From contig NZ_JAABNR010000013.1 of assembly GCF_009925085.1 (NCBI RefSeq), positions 1-64,000 on the forward strand: 64,000 nucleotides of DNA, read 5' to 3'. This document shows, piece by piece, positions 44,544-54,574 of the stretch. The position numbers were made by a program, and so were the translations under genes. Source of the stretch: Stagnihabitans tardus (lineage in GTDB: Bacteria > Pseudomonadota > Alphaproteobacteria > Rhodobacterales > Rhodobacteraceae). The notes under the pieces are model-generated. The model was not told the DNA's origin. It worked only from the letters and a program-made list of their open reading frames with translations, and made no database searches. Each line of letters opens with the position of its first letter. Positions within the stretch are counted from its first letter, which is position 1.

Positions 44544-45230
44544 ATGTCCCAGATTTCCGCCTCCCAAGACCTTGGCCGCCGCCGCTATGACATGGCCTGT
44601 CCCATCGCGAGCGCCCTTGACCAGGTGGGCGAACGCTGGACACTCTTGATCCTGCGCGAGCTTCTGCCCGGGCCCCTGCGCTTCAGCACGCTGAAGTCGA
44701 CCATCTTGGGGATCAATGCCACGATCCTGTCGCGCCGCCTCGACCAGATGGCGACCGAAGGCCTGGTCCGGCTGGCCGATGGCGGCGATCAAACCGGCTA
44801 TGCGGCCACGGCGCGGGCGGCCACGCTCTGGCCGATCCTCGTGGCGCTGGCGGGCTGGGGCTTGACGAAAAGCCTGGGCGGGGCACCGGGGCTCGAGGGC
44901 GCGACGGTCGAGACCGGGCTGACCCCCGCCGCCGCCGTCACGGCCTTTGTCGCCCTGCGCCCCCCCTCCGCCCCGCGCCGCCCCATCGGCTTCACGCTTC
45001 AGGGCCCAAGGCTGGAATGGAGCCCCGAGCAGCCCATGCCCCTGGTCCGCTGCCCCGGCCGTTCCGCGCTCGAGGTCACCGCCAGCCCCGAGACACTGCT
45101 GTCCCTCGTCGCGGGGCGGCTCTCCCTGGCCGAGGCCCGGGCCCGCGACCTCATCGCGCTCGAGGGCGAGGCGGGGCTTCTGACCGACCACCTGCCCGAG
45201 CCGGTTGGCCGCAGGCCAGAGGCGAGATGA
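44544..45230 (+). CDS. HxlR-family transcriptional regulator with C-terminal extension
   Basis: A 228-residue protein. Residues 10-105 are a winged helix of the HxlR type (CPIASALDQVGERWTLLILR, with FSTLKSTILGINATILSRRL next), the MarR-like family that often senses electrophiles. The usual family length is about 110-120, so a further 110 residues of unknown fold are attached. The last 11 codons and stop region (45196-45227) coincide with a 32-bp sequence repeated outside any gene at 53684-53715. Target genes are unknown. It is divergent from valS. Confidence 0.85.
   Translation: MSQISASQDLGRRRYDMACPIASALDQVGERWTLLILRELLPGPLRFSTLKSTILGINATILSRRLDQMATEGLVRLADGGDQTGYAATARAATLWPILVALAGWGLTKSLGGAPGLEGATVETGLTPAAAVTAFVALRPPSAPRRPIGFTLQGPRLEWSPEQPMPLVRCPGRSALEVTASPETLLSLVAGRLSLAEARARDLIALEGEAGLLTDHLPEPVGRRPEAR
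45196..45227 (+). repeat. 32-bp repeat inside the HxlR C-terminus
   Basis: An exact 32-base match to 53684-53715. It contains the small hairpin TGGCC-GCA-GGCCA and here encodes the last residues PEPVGRRPEAR. Confidence 0.85.
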
Positions 45231-45260
45231 AAGACTTGCGGCGCCAGCCGCTCCTTTGGG

Positions 45261-45692
45261 TCAGACGGCGCGGTCGATGCGGGTGGAGAGATGGATCAGG
45301 CTCTCCGAACTCTTGACCCCGGTCAAGGCGCCGATCTGATCGAGCACGCCGTCCAGCACCGTCGTATTGGTCGCTGCCACCTGCAACAAAAGATCGAATC
45401 GCCCCGAGGTGGAATGCACCCGCTCGACCTCCGGTATGGCCTTGAGCCGGCTGAGGATCCCGGCCTGCGCCCGCGGCTCGATCGTCAGAAGCACCGAGGC
45501 CCGCAAACGCCCCTCCCGCGCGGCCTCGCCGAGCTTCAACGTGTATCCGGCGATGATTCCGCCGGTCTCCAGGCGCTCCAACCGGGCCTGTATGGTGGAC
45601 CTCGCAACCTTCAGCCTTCGGGCCAATGTGGCCACCGACATCCTCGCATCGGCCCCCAGAAGCCCCAGAATGTTCCGATCCAGCTCATCCAT
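45261..45692 (-). CDS. Lrp/AsnC-family transcriptional regulator
   Basis: A 143-residue regulator. An N-terminal AsnC-type helix-turn-helix (residues 4-50: DELDRNILGLLGADARMSVA, then RSTIQARLERLE) is joined to a RAM ligand-binding domain (about 65-140) that usually senses an amino acid. It is divergent from the PLP decarboxylase gene across 222 bp, so it probably regulates that gene and itself. A 13-bp palindrome lies 20 bp upstream of its ATG. Confidence 0.9.
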   Translation of the reverse strand: MDELDRNILGLLGADARMSVATLARRLKVARSTIQARLERLETGGIIAGYTLKLGEAAREGRLRASVLLTIEPRAQAGILSRLKAIPEVERVHSTSGRFDLLLQVAATNTTVLDGVLDQIGALTGVKSSESLIHLSTRIDRAV

Positions 45693-45711
45693 GCAGTTTG
45701 CCTTCCTTTTT

Positions 45712-45724
45712 CGTCATTATGACG
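45712..45724. promoter_or_regulatory. Palindrome CGTCAT-T-ATGACG, possible AsnC-family operator
   Basis: A perfect 6-bp inverted repeat around one base lies in the AT-rich part of the divergent gap, 20 bp from the regulator's start codon. A looser pair, TTCAC (45734-45738) and GTGAA (45756-45760), lies beside it. Operator function is inferred from position only. Confidence 0.4.
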
Positions 45725-45764
45725 ACCGATTGCTTCACTTATATAGTTTTGTTCGGTGAAGTTG

Positions 45765-45908
45765 TCACCCATATGCAGCATCCTCAGTTGCAGGAAAAGG
45801 GCGGCTCATACGCACCTGGCCTGGTTGGAAAAACCGCGCGGGTGCCAAGGCCGATTGACCCATTTCGGGCAACGGGGAGGGACACGCATCTTGTTGGCAG
45901 AAAGGACT
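45765..45908 (+). ncRNA. Structured 5' leader of the decarboxylase mRNA, candidate speF-type element
   Basis: The decarboxylase has about 150 bp of leader with no supported ORF. GCACC (45812-45816) pairs with GGTGC (45841-45845), enclosing GGTT / AACC (45823-45826, 45832-45835). A segment reading CGGGCAACGGGGAGGGACAC and then GCATCTTGTT follows close to the gene. The Rfam speF motif is a conserved leader upstream of this decarboxylase class in alphaproteobacteria, and this region fits it in position. The match is from memory and untested. Confidence 0.4.
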
Positions 45909-45914
45909 ATGCTG

Positions 45915-47060
45915 ATGGGACTGTCCAAGACGATCTGGACCAATCCGACCGAATTCCTCCGCAAAGAGCAGCCGGAAAACCCGGTCCTGTTTTTCGCGCC
46001 CCAGGTCGTGCAGGCCACCGCCCGCCGCTTTCTCGCCGGTTTCCCCGGCCTCGTGACCTATGCGGTCAAGTCGAATCCTTCGGAAGAAGTGGTCGAGAAC
46101 CTGATGGCCGCGGGCATCAAGGGTTTCGACTGCGCCTCTCCGTTTGAGATCGACATGATCCGCCGGCTCGACCCCGATGCGGCGATCCATTACCACAACC
46201 CGGTCCGTTCGCGCGCCGAGATCGCCTATGCGGTCGAGCGCAACGTCAAGACCTGGTCGGTGGACAGCAAGTCCGAGATGGCCAAGCTGATCGAGATGGT
46301 CCCGACCGAAGGCTGCGAGATCTCCGTCCGCTTCAAGCTGCCGGTGAATGGCGCGGCCTATAACTTCGGCGCCAAGTTCGGCGCAACCTCCGAGCTGGCT
46401 TCGGAAATCCTGGTGATGGCGGCCGAGGCCGGTTACATCCCCTCGATCACCTTCCACCCGGGCACGCAATGCACCGACCCCGAGGCCTGGGCGTCGTACA
46501 TCCGCGAAGCCGCCGTCATCGCGGCCCGCGCGGGCGTCAAGATCCACCGGCTGAACGTCGGCGGCGGCTTCCCGAACACGCGGCAAAAGGGCCAGGTCGT
46601 CGACCTGGAAGCGATCTTCGACACGATCGACCGCGTGACGGGCGAGAGCTTCGGCGCTGACCGCCCCGCCCTGGTCTGCGAGCCCGGCCGTGGCCTGTGC
46701 GGCGATGCCTTCGCCGTGGCGGCGCGCGTCAAGGGCGTGCGGGATGACAACCACATCTTCCTGAACGACGGGCTTTACGGGTCGATGTTCGAATTCGGCC
46801 AGATCGGCTTCATCGACCGCGTCGAGGTCCTGGACCCCGCCTGCAACCGCCGCATGGGCGCCATCCGCCCGCGCGTCTGCTTTGGTCCGACCTGCGATTC
46901 GGTCGACCGCATCCCGGGTGAAGTGCCGCTGGCCGCCGACATCGCCGAGGGCGATTTCGTCGTCTTCCAGGGCATGGGCGCCTATTCGACCGTGACCAAC
47001 ACCAAGTTCAACGGCTTTGGCGAGCTGGGTCTCTGCACGGTCCTGTCGCTGAAGCTCTAA
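45915..47060 (+). CDS. Ornithine/diaminopimelate-type PLP decarboxylase
   Basis: A 381-residue fold-type III PLP decarboxylase, most likely ornithine decarboxylase (putrescine synthesis). The PLP lysine is K52 (TYAVKSNP), the phosphate-binding GGGFP is at 216-220 and EPGRG at 256-260, and the catalytic cysteine is C327 (GPTCDSVD), as in eukaryotic-type ODCs. Lysine or diaminopimelate as substrate cannot be excluded. I chose the second ATG (45915), eight bases after AAAGGA; the ATG at 45909 is in frame. It is divergent from an AsnC-type regulator and followed by a strong terminator. Confidence 0.9.
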   Translation: MGLSKTIWTNPTEFLRKEQPENPVLFFAPQVVQATARRFLAGFPGLVTYAVKSNPSEEVVENLMAAGIKGFDCASPFEIDMIRRLDPDAAIHYHNPVRSRAEIAYAVERNVKTWSVDSKSEMAKLIEMVPTEGCEISVRFKLPVNGAAYNFGAKFGATSELASEILVMAAEAGYIPSITFHPGTQCTDPEAWASYIREAAVIAARAGVKIHRLNVGGGFPNTRQKGQVVDLEAIFDTIDRVTGESFGADRPALVCEPGRGLCGDAFAVAARVKGVRDDNHIFLNDGLYGSMFEFGQIGFIDRVEVLDPACNRRMGAIRPRVCFGPTCDSVDRIPGEVPLAADIAEGDFVVFQGMGAYSTVTNTKFNGFGELGLCTVLSLKL

Positions 47061-47075
47061 GCCCCTGGCTTGCGG

Positions 47076-47106
47076 CCCCGGAGCCATGCTCCGGGGTCGT
47101 TTTCAT
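47076..47106 (+). terminator. Terminator of the decarboxylase gene
   Basis: A perfect 9-bp stem CCCCGGAGC / GCTCCGGGG (47076-47084, 47088-47096) with loop CAT is followed by TCGTTTTCATT. The T-run overlaps the stop codon of the convergent sulfotransferase gene. Confidence 0.9.
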
Positions 47107-48290
47107 TCGTCCTCGCCGTCGGGGCCATCGCTCAGGTCCATGTGCTGTCCCGAGGCGATATTGGCCTGCAACTCGGCCTGCATGGCCAGGAGCGCGCGGC
47201 CCGAGGGGCGTTGCAACAGCGCCAGTTCGACCAGCCGCAGCGCCCGCACCGGAGCCGTGGCGGCCAGGGCACGGGCCGCTGCGCTGAGGTCATCGAGCCG
47301 AGGCGGGGCGCTGGCATCGATCAGGCGCTTGACCACCGTGACGGCCGAGCGCATGGCGCGGTTGAACTCTTCGTCCGACCAGGTCTGCATCGGTTCATCG
47401 GGCAGGTCGTCGAAATCGTCGTCGAAGAGCTCTGGGATTTGGGAGATGCCAAGCCGCGCATTCAGCGCCCGGTTGCCTGCGACGTAGCGCGCCAGGAAGC
47501 CCTTGGCCACCAGCCGCCCCGGCCTTGCGGGGGTCTTGGAATTGGGCGTCGCGCGCAAGAGGGCCTTGGTCACCTCCTCGTTCCCGGTCATGGCATTGGC
47601 CATGTGCCCGATCCGCGCCTTGACCCGGTCGAGCGAGGTGTTGACCGTTTCCGGCGTCGAGCAGCCCTCGGCGTCGATGCCCAAGGTGGTGAGGAAATCG
47701 GTGACGATATCGCCCCCTTCCAGACGCGCCCGGTCAAAGACCCTGACCCGCAAAGCCTTGCGACCAAAAGCCTTTTCCCATTTCGCCAGCCGCTTGTCAT
47801 AGTCGAGGTAAAGCGCTTGCAGCGGGTTGACCTGGGGCAGGGCGCCGAAGCCATGGCCCCAAAGCTCCCATTCCGGCGGACGGGCGGGACGCGCGCCTTC
47901 CATGTGATGGGAGACCGCATGGCGGTCCTGGCGGCGCAGGTAGCACAGGACCACGACCTCGTCGAAGAGCGGCTTGACCAGCCGCGCCAACTGGCCGATG
48001 GCCTTCTGCTCGAAGAAGAACGAGAAGTTCTCCGAGCTGACGATGACCCGCTCGGCCTGAACCGCCGCCAGCGCCTCGGCGAATTCGGCCGGCTTGTCCA
48101 GCCGGAAGCCCCGGGGGAAGATGGGTCCCGGCTCGTCCCAGGTCAGGAAGCCATGGGCATTGGGCTCTTCGCCGAAGGACAGGTCGGCGATGCCGCGCCG
48201 GGCCAGGACATCGCGGTTGGCCGCGATCCAGTGCTGGATCGCCGTGGTTCCGGTCTTGTGAGAGCCGATGTGAAGGATCAGTTGCCGCAT
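47103..48290 (-). CDS. Sulfotransferase family protein
   Basis: A 395-residue protein whose first 20 residues (MRQLILHIGSHKTGTTAIQH) contain the PAPS 5'-phosphosulfate loop GSHKTGTT. VIVSSENFSFFF and VVLCYLRRQDRHAVS supply the 3'-phosphate-binding region. It therefore probably transfers sulfate from PAPS to a sugar or other acceptor, perhaps a surface glycan. The C-terminal 100 residues are helical and unassigned. It follows gltA on the same strand, but a strong terminator separates them. Confidence 0.85.
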   Translation of the reverse strand: MRQLILHIGSHKTGTTAIQHWIAANRDVLARRGIADLSFGEEPNAHGFLTWDEPGPIFPRGFRLDKPAEFAEALAAVQAERVIVSSENFSFFFEQKAIGQLARLVKPLFDEVVVLCYLRRQDRHAVSHHMEGARPARPPEWELWGHGFGALPQVNPLQALYLDYDKRLAKWEKAFGRKALRVRVFDRARLEGGDIVTDFLTTLGIDAEGCSTPETVNTSLDRVKARIGHMANAMTGNEEVTKALLRATPNSKTPARPGRLVAKGFLARYVAGNRALNARLGISQIPELFDDDFDDLPDEPMQTWSDEEFNRAMRSAVTVVKRLIDASAPPRLDDLSAAARALAATAPVRALRLVELALLQRPSGRALLAMQAELQANIASGQHMDLSDGPDGEDE

Positions 48291-48300
48291 GGTTCGTCCG

Positions 48301-48336
48301 AAAATCAGACAGCCGAACCCTGAAAGGGTTCGGCTG
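48301..48336 (-). terminator. Terminator of gltA
   Basis: A perfect 11-bp hairpin (48310-48320 with 48326-48336) is followed on the minus strand by TCTGATTTT. It lies 21 bp after the gltA stop and 20 bp before the sulfotransferase start. Confidence 0.88.
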
Positions 48337-48357
48337 CGCTTGCGATGGGTGAAGGCC

Positions 48358-49644
48358 TCAGCGGTGCTTCACATCGACATAATCGCGCCGCGCGGGCCCG
48401 ACGTAAAGCTGGCGCGGACGGCCGATCTTGCCATTCTCGGCGATCATTTCCTTCCACTGCGAGATCCAGCCCACGGTCCGCGAGATCGCGAAGATCGGCG
48501 TGAACATCGAAGTGGGGAAGCCCATGGCCTCGAGGATGATGCCGGAATAGAAATCGACGTTCGGATAGAGCTTCTTCGAGATGAAGTATTCATCCGAGAG
48601 CGCGATCCGCTCCAGCTCCTTGGCGACCTGCAGAAGCGGGTTGTCATGGACGCCCAGAAGCTCCAGCACCTCGTCGGCCGATTCCTTCATCACCGTCGCG
48701 CGGGGGTCGAAGTTCTTGTAGACGCGGTGGCCGAAGCCCATCAGGCGGAAGCCCGAATTCTTGTCCTTGGCCTTGGCGATGAACTCGGGGATGCGGTCGA
48801 CGGTGCCGATTTCCTTCAGCATCTCCAGGCAGGCCTGGTTGGCGCCGCCATGGGCCGGGCCCCAGAGGCAGGCGATGCCCGCCGCGATGCAGGCGAAGGG
48901 ATTGGCCCCCGAAGAGCCCGCCAGGCGCACGGTCGAGGTCGAGGCGTTCTGCTCGTGATCGGCATGGAGCATCATGATGCGGTCCATGGCCTTTTCGAGG
49001 ATCGGGTTGACCTCGTAATCCTCGGCCGGGACGGCAAAGCACATGCGCAGGAAATTGCCCGCATAGGACAGCGAGTTCTTCGGGTAAACGAAGGGCTGGC
49101 CGACGGAATACTTGTAGGCCATCGCCGCAATCGTGGGCAGCTTGGCGATCATCCGGATCGCCGAGACCTCGCGGTGCCAGGGGTCGGTGATGTCCAGGGA
49201 GTCGTGGTAAAAGGCCGACAGCGCGCCCACGACGCCCACCATGGTCGCCATCGGATGCGCGTCGCGGCGGAAGCCCCGGAAGAAGTTGTGCATCTGCTCG
49301 TGCACCATCGTGTGCTTCGTCACACGCGTGGTGAAATCGGCCAGTTGCCCCTTGGTCGGCAATTCGCCGTAAAGCAGCAGGTAGCAGGTCTCGAGGTGGC
49401 TCGATTCCTTGGCCAATTGCTCGATCGGGTAGCCGCGATAGAGAAGCTCGCCCTTGTCGCCATCGATATAGGTGATGGCCGACTTGCAGGACGCCGTCGA
49501 GGTGAAGCCCGGGTCGAAGGTGAAGACATCGGCCTCGTCATAGAGCTTGCGGATGTCCAGCACGTCGGGGCCTGCGACGGGGGACATGACGGGGAGGTTG
49601 AATTCCTTCCCGTCGAGATGGAGCGTGGCTTTGCGTTCGGTCAT
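48358..49644 (-). CDS. gltA: Citrate synthase
   Basis: A 428-residue type II (hexameric, NADH-sensitive) citrate synthase, entry step of the TCA cycle. Active-site motifs [24 protein letters not shown] and the later aspartate in NVDFYSG are present. The N-terminal beta-rich part ([13 protein letters not shown], residues 7-19) is typical of Gram-negative enzymes. Start ATG at 49644. It lies downstream of gltX on the same strand with a 96-bp gap. Confidence 0.97.
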   Translation of the reverse strand: MTERKATLHLDGKEFNLPVMSPVAGPDVLDIRKLYDEADVFTFDPGFTSTASCKSAITYIDGDKGELLYRGYPIEQLAKESSHLETCYLLLYGELPTKGQLADFTTRVTKHTMVHEQMHNFFRGFRRDAHPMATMVGVVGALSAFYHDSLDITDPWHREVSAIRMIAKLPTIAAMAYKYSVGQPFVYPKNSLSYAGNFLRMCFAVPAEDYEVNPILEKAMDRIMMLHADHEQNASTSTVRLAGSSGANPFACIAAGIACLWGPAHGGANQACLEMLKEIGTVDRIPEFIAKAKDKNSGFRLMGFGHRVYKNFDPRATVMKESADEVLELLGVHDNPLLQVAKELERIALSDEYFISKKLYPNVDFYSGIILEAMGFPTSMFTPIFAISRTVGWISQWKEMIAENGKIGRPRQLYVGPARRDYVDVKHR

Positions 49645-49740
49645 TTCATTACCCCCGTTGGGCCCCCCGGTCCCGCATGGGCGGCCCGAAGGGTGGTTCG
49701 CCGCTGTCCGCGGCAGGCAGCTTAGGGGGCCGAGTGGGCG

Positions 49741-51129
49741 TCAGTCCGCCGCCTCGCTCAGCCTCGCAATCGTCTCGTCCCGGCCGATGACAAGCATCAT
49801 GTCATAGACGCTGGGGGTCGCAGTCCGCCCGGCAAGCGCGGCCCGCAGGGGCTGCGCCAGCTTGCCGAATCCAATCCCCGCCTCGGTCGCGGCGGCGGTC
49901 AGGATAGACTCCAGTTCCGCCTTTTCCCAAGTAGCATTTTGCAGCTGCAGCGTCAACGATTTCAGTATACCACGGGATACCGTATCCAGCGCGGCCGCGC
50001 TGGCCTCATCGCGCTGCACGGGCCGCGAGACCAGGGCAAACCGTGCCTTTTCAAGCAGTTCCGGCAAGGTCTTCGCGCGTTCCTTCAGGCAATACATGCC
50101 CTTCAGCATCAGCGCATGCTGGGTCTGCGTCAGCGCAGGCTCCCCCTTGGCCTCCAGATAGGCTTCGATCTCCTGCAGCAGTGCGGCATCTTGTGCCATG
50201 GCGATATGCTGGCCGCAGACATGTTCCAGCTTCTTGAAATCGAGTCGCGCCGGGGCCCGGCCGATGCCAGAGAGGTCGAACATCCCCTTGGCCTCGTCGC
50301 TCGTGAAGATCTCGGCATCGCCATGCGCCCAGCCCAGACGGGTCAGGTAGTTGCGCATTCCCGCCGCCGGATAGCCCATGGCCTGGTATTCCTCGACCCC
50401 AAGCGCGCCATGGCGCTTGGAGAGCTTCTTGCCGTCCGGCCCATGGATCAAGGGGATATGCGCCCAGACCGGAACCGCCCAATCCATCGCCTGGTAGACC
50501 ATGGTCTGGCGTGCCGCATTGGCCAGGTGGTCATCCCCCCGGATCACATGGGTCACCCCCATGTCGTGGTCATCCACAACGACAGCCAGCATGTAAGTCG
50601 GGGTCCCATCCGAACGGAGAACGATCATGTCGTCCAATTGATCGTTCTGAAAGGTAACGATTCCCTGAACCTGATCCTCGATCACGGTCGCCCCCTCACG
50701 CGGGGCCTTCATGCGGATCACGTAAGGCGCATCGGGATAGGTCGAAGGGTCGGCATCGCGCCAGGGGCTTTGAAAGACCGCATAGCCGTCATGGGCGGCG
50801 CGGAAGGCCTCGATCTCTTCCTTGGTCGAGAAGCATTTATAGGCCGTGCCACGCGTCAGCATTTCATGGGCGACCTCGGCATGGCGGTCCTTGCGGTCGA
50901 ACTGGCTGACCACCTCGCCGTCCCAGTCCAGTCCCAGCCAGGTCAGGCCCCTCAGGATGGCTGCCGTGGCCTCGGGGGTCGAGCGTTCGCGGTCGGTATC
51001 CTCGATCCGCAGAAGGAACTTGCCGCCCCGGCCCCGCGCGTAAAGCCAGTTGAACAGCGCCGTCCGCCCGCCGCCGATATGCAGGTAGCCGGTGGGCGAG
51101 GGGGCGAAGCGGGTGACGACCTGGGACAT
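49741..51129 (-). CDS. gltX: Glutamyl-tRNA synthetase
   Basis: A 462-residue class I synthetase. The HIGH-equivalent HIGGGR follows APSPTGYL near residues 9-20, and the KMSKS-equivalent KLSKRHG lies near residue 238. The C-terminal anticodon-binding domain extends to the end. The start at 51129 ([12 protein letters not shown]) is the family start. It is divergent from comEC with only 37 bp between start codons. Confidence 0.96.
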   Translation of the reverse strand: MSQVVTRFAPSPTGYLHIGGGRTALFNWLYARGRGGKFLLRIEDTDRERSTPEATAAILRGLTWLGLDWDGEVVSQFDRKDRHAEVAHEMLTRGTAYKCFSTKEEIEAFRAAHDGYAVFQSPWRDADPSTYPDAPYVIRMKAPREGATVIEDQVQGIVTFQNDQLDDMIVLRSDGTPTYMLAVVVDDHDMGVTHVIRGDDHLANAARQTMVYQAMDWAVPVWAHIPLIHGPDGKKLSKRHGALGVEEYQAMGYPAAGMRNYLTRLGWAHGDAEIFTSDEAKGMFDLSGIGRAPARLDFKKLEHVCGQHIAMAQDAALLQEIEAYLEAKGEPALTQTQHALMLKGMYCLKERAKTLPELLEKARFALVSRPVQRDEASAAALDTVSRGILKSLTLQLQNATWEKAELESILTAAATEAGIGFGKLAQPLRAALAGRTATPSVYDMMLVIGRDETIARLSEAAD

Positions 51130-51166
51130 CGGCGGACCTTTCGGAGGCGTTAACCTTTGGGAAACC

Positions 51167-53347
51167 ATGTTCGGCCAGGATGAGGCCGGACTTCAGGGGC
51201 AGGGTTTAGACTTGGACACGGGGGCTGGCAAGGTGGCGCCGTTCTGGGCGCGGGGGCTCGGGGGGCTTTGGCTCGGGCCTCAGCGCCTGGCCGAGGCCGT
51301 GGCTGCGGCGCCGGTCGACCTGTTTCTCTTCCTGCCGATCTTCATGGCAACAGGCATCGGTCTCTGGTTTCGCCTGGTGCTGGAGCCGGGGCCGGGCTTC
51401 TATGCGGCGCTTGGCCTTGGGGTGGCGGTGCTTGGGGGCCTGGCCTGGCGCGGGCCCTATCTCTTGCGGGCCCCGGCCCTGGCGCTGGCCTTCGTGGCCC
51501 TGGGGGCCCTGGCCTGCGGGGTCCGGGTCTGGCTCGTGGCCTCGCCCATGCTGGCCGCGCCCTATTACGGCCCGATCCAGGGCCGCATCATCGAGATCGA
51601 CCGCAGCCAGACCGATGCGGTGCGGCTGACCCTGGACCGGGTGGTTCTCTTGGAGCTTCCGCCCGACCAGACCCCGCTGACCGTGCGGGTCAGCCTGAAG
51701 GGAGAGGTCAAGACCTATGACCCCGGCGCGACGGTCCTGGTCACCGCGCGCATCGCGGCCCCCGAGGCGGCGGTGGAGCCCTCGGGCTTCGATTTCCGCC
51801 GCATGGCCTGGTTCCAGCAATTGGGGGCGGTGGGCTATACGGCGAGCCCCGTGGTGATCTGGGCCGAGCCCGGGCCCTGGGAGGCCTGGATCAACCGCAT
51901 CCGGTCAAGCCTGTCGCGGGCCATCACCGACCGCGTGCCGGGCGATGCCGGGGCCTTTGCCTCGGGCGCGCTGACCGGGGATCGGGCGGGGATTTCGGCC
52001 CAGGTGGTGCAGGATCTGCGCGATTCCTCGCTGGCGCATCTGCTGGCCATCTCGGGCATGAACATGGCCTTCATCGTGGGCTTCGTCTTCGGCCTGATCC
52101 GCTATGGCCTCGCCCTGGTGCCGGTCGTCGCCCTGCGGGTCGAGGCGAAGAAGGTTGCCGCCGTGGTGGCCTTTGGCGTGGCGGCGTTTTACCTGGCGCT
52201 GTCGGGGGCCAATGTGGCGACGACGCGGGCCTTTCTGATGGTGACGATCATGCTGGGGGCCGTGCTTCTGGACCGCCGCGCCATCACTTTGCGCTCGGTG
52301 GCCTTGGCGGCCCTGGCTCTGATGACCTATGAGCCCGAGAGCCTGTTGAACCCTGGCTTTCAGCTGAGCTTCGCGGCCACCGTGGCGCTGATCGCGGGCT
52401 TCGGCCCGGTGGAGCGCTGGATGAAGGGCCATCACTGGCCAAGGCCGGCGGAGTGGTTCGGGCTCTTGGTGGCGACCTCGGTCCTGGCGGGGCTGGCCAC
52501 GACGCCCTTTGCGGCGGCGACCTTCAACCGGACGGCGCCCTGGGGGCTGGTGGCCAACCTGATGACCGTGCCGGTGATGAGCGTGGTGATGGGGGCAGGG
52601 GCCATGGCGCTCTTGCTGGCGCCCTTCGGGCTGTCGGGACCGGCGCTTTGGGTCATGGGCAAGGCCGCGGAGTGGATCTTGTTCGTGGCGCATTGGGTCT
52701 CGGGCTGGGGCGGGGCGGTGACACCGGTGCCGCAGCCCGGGCCCTGGGTCATCCCGCTGATCACGCTGGGGGGGCTTTGGCTGGTGATCTGGAGGGGGCG
52801 GGCGCGGCTTTGGGGCCTGGCTCCGGTGGCCCTGGCGCTGGGGCTATGGGTCATGGTCGAGCGGCCGGTGCTCTTGATCTCGTCGGACGGCGTTCTGGCG
52901 GGGGTCCTGGGGCCAGAGGGCCGGGCGCTGAGCACCTCACGCGGGGCGGGCTTCGCGGCGGAGGCATGGCTGGCCGATGATGGCGACCTGACGCCTCCGA
53001 AAGAGGCGGCTTTGCGGGCGGGGATGGAGGGGGAAAAGGGCAAGGACAGGCGGTTCCAGGTCGGGGAGTTGCGCGGGGTTGTGTTGGCGGGGAAGGGGGC
53101 CCTGGGCCGGGTCGAGGCGCTTTGCCAGGCCATGGACCTGGTGATCCTGCCCATGGATTTCGGCGAGGCAGGGGTCTCGGGCCCCTGCACGGTGGTGGAC
53201 AAGAGGCTTTTGTCGCGGAGCGGGGCCCTGGCGGGTCACCTGGTCGAGGGCGGGTTGGTCCTGGTGCCGGTGCGGGCCCAGGCGCGGCCCTGGACGGGGA
53301 ATGCCGAGCCGGTGGAGACTGTCTTCGTGGCGAAAGTGACGCGCTGA
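51167..53347 (+). CDS. comEC: ComEC/Rec2-family competence channel protein
   Basis: A 726-residue multi-pass inner-membrane protein. The ComEC competence core is clear: [20 protein letters not shown] (about residues 292-311), [12 protein letters not shown], and [15 protein letters not shown]. An N-terminal DUF4131-like region precedes it. The C-terminal 130 residues correspond to the beta-lactamase-like domain but are short and lack an HxHxDH metal motif, as is common in alphaproteobacteria. It would pass single-stranded DNA into the cytoplasm. In Rhodobacterales competence may relate to gene transfer agent uptake. The ATG at 51167 lacks a strong ribosome-binding site. Confidence 0.92.
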   Translation: MFGQDEAGLQGQGLDLDTGAGKVAPFWARGLGGLWLGPQRLAEAVAAAPVDLFLFLPIFMATGIGLWFRLVLEPGPGFYAALGLGVAVLGGLAWRGPYLLRAPALALAFVALGALACGVRVWLVASPMLAAPYYGPIQGRIIEIDRSQTDAVRLTLDRVVLLELPPDQTPLTVRVSLKGEVKTYDPGATVLVTARIAAPEAAVEPSGFDFRRMAWFQQLGAVGYTASPVVIWAEPGPWEAWINRIRSSLSRAITDRVPGDAGAFASGALTGDRAGISAQVVQDLRDSSLAHLLAISGMNMAFIVGFVFGLIRYGLALVPVVALRVEAKKVAAVVAFGVAAFYLALSGANVATTRAFLMVTIMLGAVLLDRRAITLRSVALAALALMTYEPESLLNPGFQLSFAATVALIAGFGPVERWMKGHHWPRPAEWFGLLVATSVLAGLATTPFAAATFNRTAPWGLVANLMTVPVMSVVMGAGAMALLLAPFGLSGPALWVMGKAAEWILFVAHWVSGWGGAVTPVPQPGPWVIPLITLGGLWLVIWRGRARLWGLAPVALALGLWVMVERPVLLISSDGVLAGVLGPEGRALSTSRGAGFAAEAWLADDGDLTPPKEAALRAGMEGEKGKDRRFQVGELRGVVLAGKGALGRVEALCQAMDLVILPMDFGEAGVSGPCTVVDKRLLSRSGALAGHLVEGGLVLVPVRAQARPWTGNAEPVETVFVAKVTR

Positions 53348-53432
53348 GGTCTCGGGCTTGTCCAGCCGGGCTGAAGCCCGTCAGGATGCGCCCGACCAAG
53401 GCAGGGAGGCTGCCGCCCCCCTGACCCCCCGC

Positions 53433-53647
53433 CCAGGGGAGGCGCGCCTCCCCTGGAACCCCAGCAACCTGGGGGGGGTATGCTGGGGGCATGGGCGCTG
53501 ATTTGCAGGCATCGATCCTCGGGAGCAGCGGTCTGCCGAGAGGCGCGATTGTGTTTTGGGGGACTTCTGAGGGGTTTCCCTTGGCTTCCCAAGGGGCAAT
53601 GCCCCTTGGGAAGCCAAGGGACCCATGCGGGGGGCTTTGCCCCCCGC
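53433..53647. repeat. Cluster of three perfect hairpins between comEC and lexA
   Basis: A 24-base perfect palindrome (53433-53456); a 20-bp perfect stem with loop AAT (arms 53578-53597 and 53601-53620); and GCGGGGGGC-TTT-GCCCCCCGC (53627-53647). None has a clear T-run. The whole 53348-53819 gap contains hairpins and repeats but no gene I can support. Confidence 0.85.
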
Positions 53648-53683
53648 ACCCCCCCATCCGCTTCCCGGAGGGCTCCCCTGGCG

Positions 53684-53715
53684 CCGAGCCGGTTGGCCGC
53701 AGGCCAGAGGCGAGA
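53684..53715 (+). repeat. 32-bp repeat, intergenic copy
   Basis: An exact copy of the 32 bases that end the HxlR gene at 45196-45227. Here it lies just beyond the lexA terminator, outside any supported gene. Confidence 0.85.
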
Positions 53716-53743
53716 CAAAAAGAATGCGCGCCCTTGGGCGCGC
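53716..53743 (-). terminator. Terminator of lexA
   Basis: The 18-base palindrome GCGCGCCCTTGGGCGCGC (53726-53743) is followed on the minus strand by ATTCTTTTTG. It lies 77 bp after the lexA stop. Confidence 0.85.
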
Positions 53744-53819
53744 TCCATTGGATCAGGGTTGGCTTGCGGCGATGGCCTTCGGGCGGGGGAGAGTGACCCT
53801 GCTGCCAGGCAGATCTGCC

Positions 53820-54524
53820 TCAATAGGTGCGGATCAGCCCCACGAGCTTGCCCTGGACCTTCACCATGTGATCGGGGAAGACCCGCGTCTCATAGGCCGG
53901 GTTCGCGGCCTCAAGCGCAATCATGTTCCCCCGGCGACGGAAGCGCTTCAGCGTCGCCTCCAGATCCTCGACCAGCGCCACGACGATGTCGCCATTCTCC
54001 GCCGAGACCTGCTCGCGGATCACCACGACATCGCCATCGTTGATCCCGGCCTCGATCATCGAATCCCCTTTGACCTCAAGCGCATAATGCGCCCCGCGCC
54101 CGGAGACCATGGCATTGGGCACGGTGATGTGGTCGCTGACATGGGCGATGGCCTCGATCGGCACGCCGGCCGCGATCCGCCCCATCAAGGGGATCGCCAT
54201 GGCATTGGCCGCGCTCTCGACCTCGACCGGGAGGGCCGTTGAGGGGCGCGGCGCCGGGTCGACGCGCGAGCCTTCGACCACACGCGGCTTGAAGCCGCTG
54301 CGCTCCGTCGTCTCGGGGAATTTCACGATCTCCAGCGCCCGGGCGCGGTGGGCCAGGCGACGGATGAAGCCGCGTTCTTCCAGCGCCGTGATCAGGCGGT
54401 GGATGCCCGATTTCGACTTCAGGTCCAGCGCATCCTTCATCTCGTCGAAGGAGGGCGGCACGCCCTCGGCCTCGACCCTCGTGCGGATGAAGTCCAAAAG
54501 CTCCAACTGCTTGCGTGTCAGCAT
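53820..54524 (-). CDS. lexA: SOS repressor LexA
   Basis: A 234-residue repressor of DNA-damage genes. The N-terminal winged helix (residues 1-65) is followed by a longer linker than in E. coli, usual in alphaproteobacteria. The self-cleavage site is A119-G120 ([10 protein letters not shown]), and the catalytic pair is S155 (KGDSM) and K193 (EATLKRF). RecA-stimulated autocleavage should therefore be intact. A GTTC-N7-GTTC operator lies 51-65 bp upstream, indicating autoregulation. It follows moeA on the same strand. Confidence 0.97.
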   Translation of the reverse strand: MLTRKQLELLDFIRTRVEAEGVPPSFDEMKDALDLKSKSGIHRLITALEERGFIRRLAHRARALEIVKFPETTERSGFKPRVVEGSRVDPAPRPSTALPVEVESAANAMAIPLMGRIAAGVPIEAIAHVSDHITVPNAMVSGRGAHYALEVKGDSMIEAGINDGDVVVIREQVSAENGDIVVALVEDLEATLKRFRRRGNMIALEAANPAYETRVFPDHMVKVQGKLVGLIRTY

Positions 54525-54574
54525 CTGCCTACCCCAAGTTATAGGCAGGCCCCCGCCCGCCCTGTTTGAGGAAT

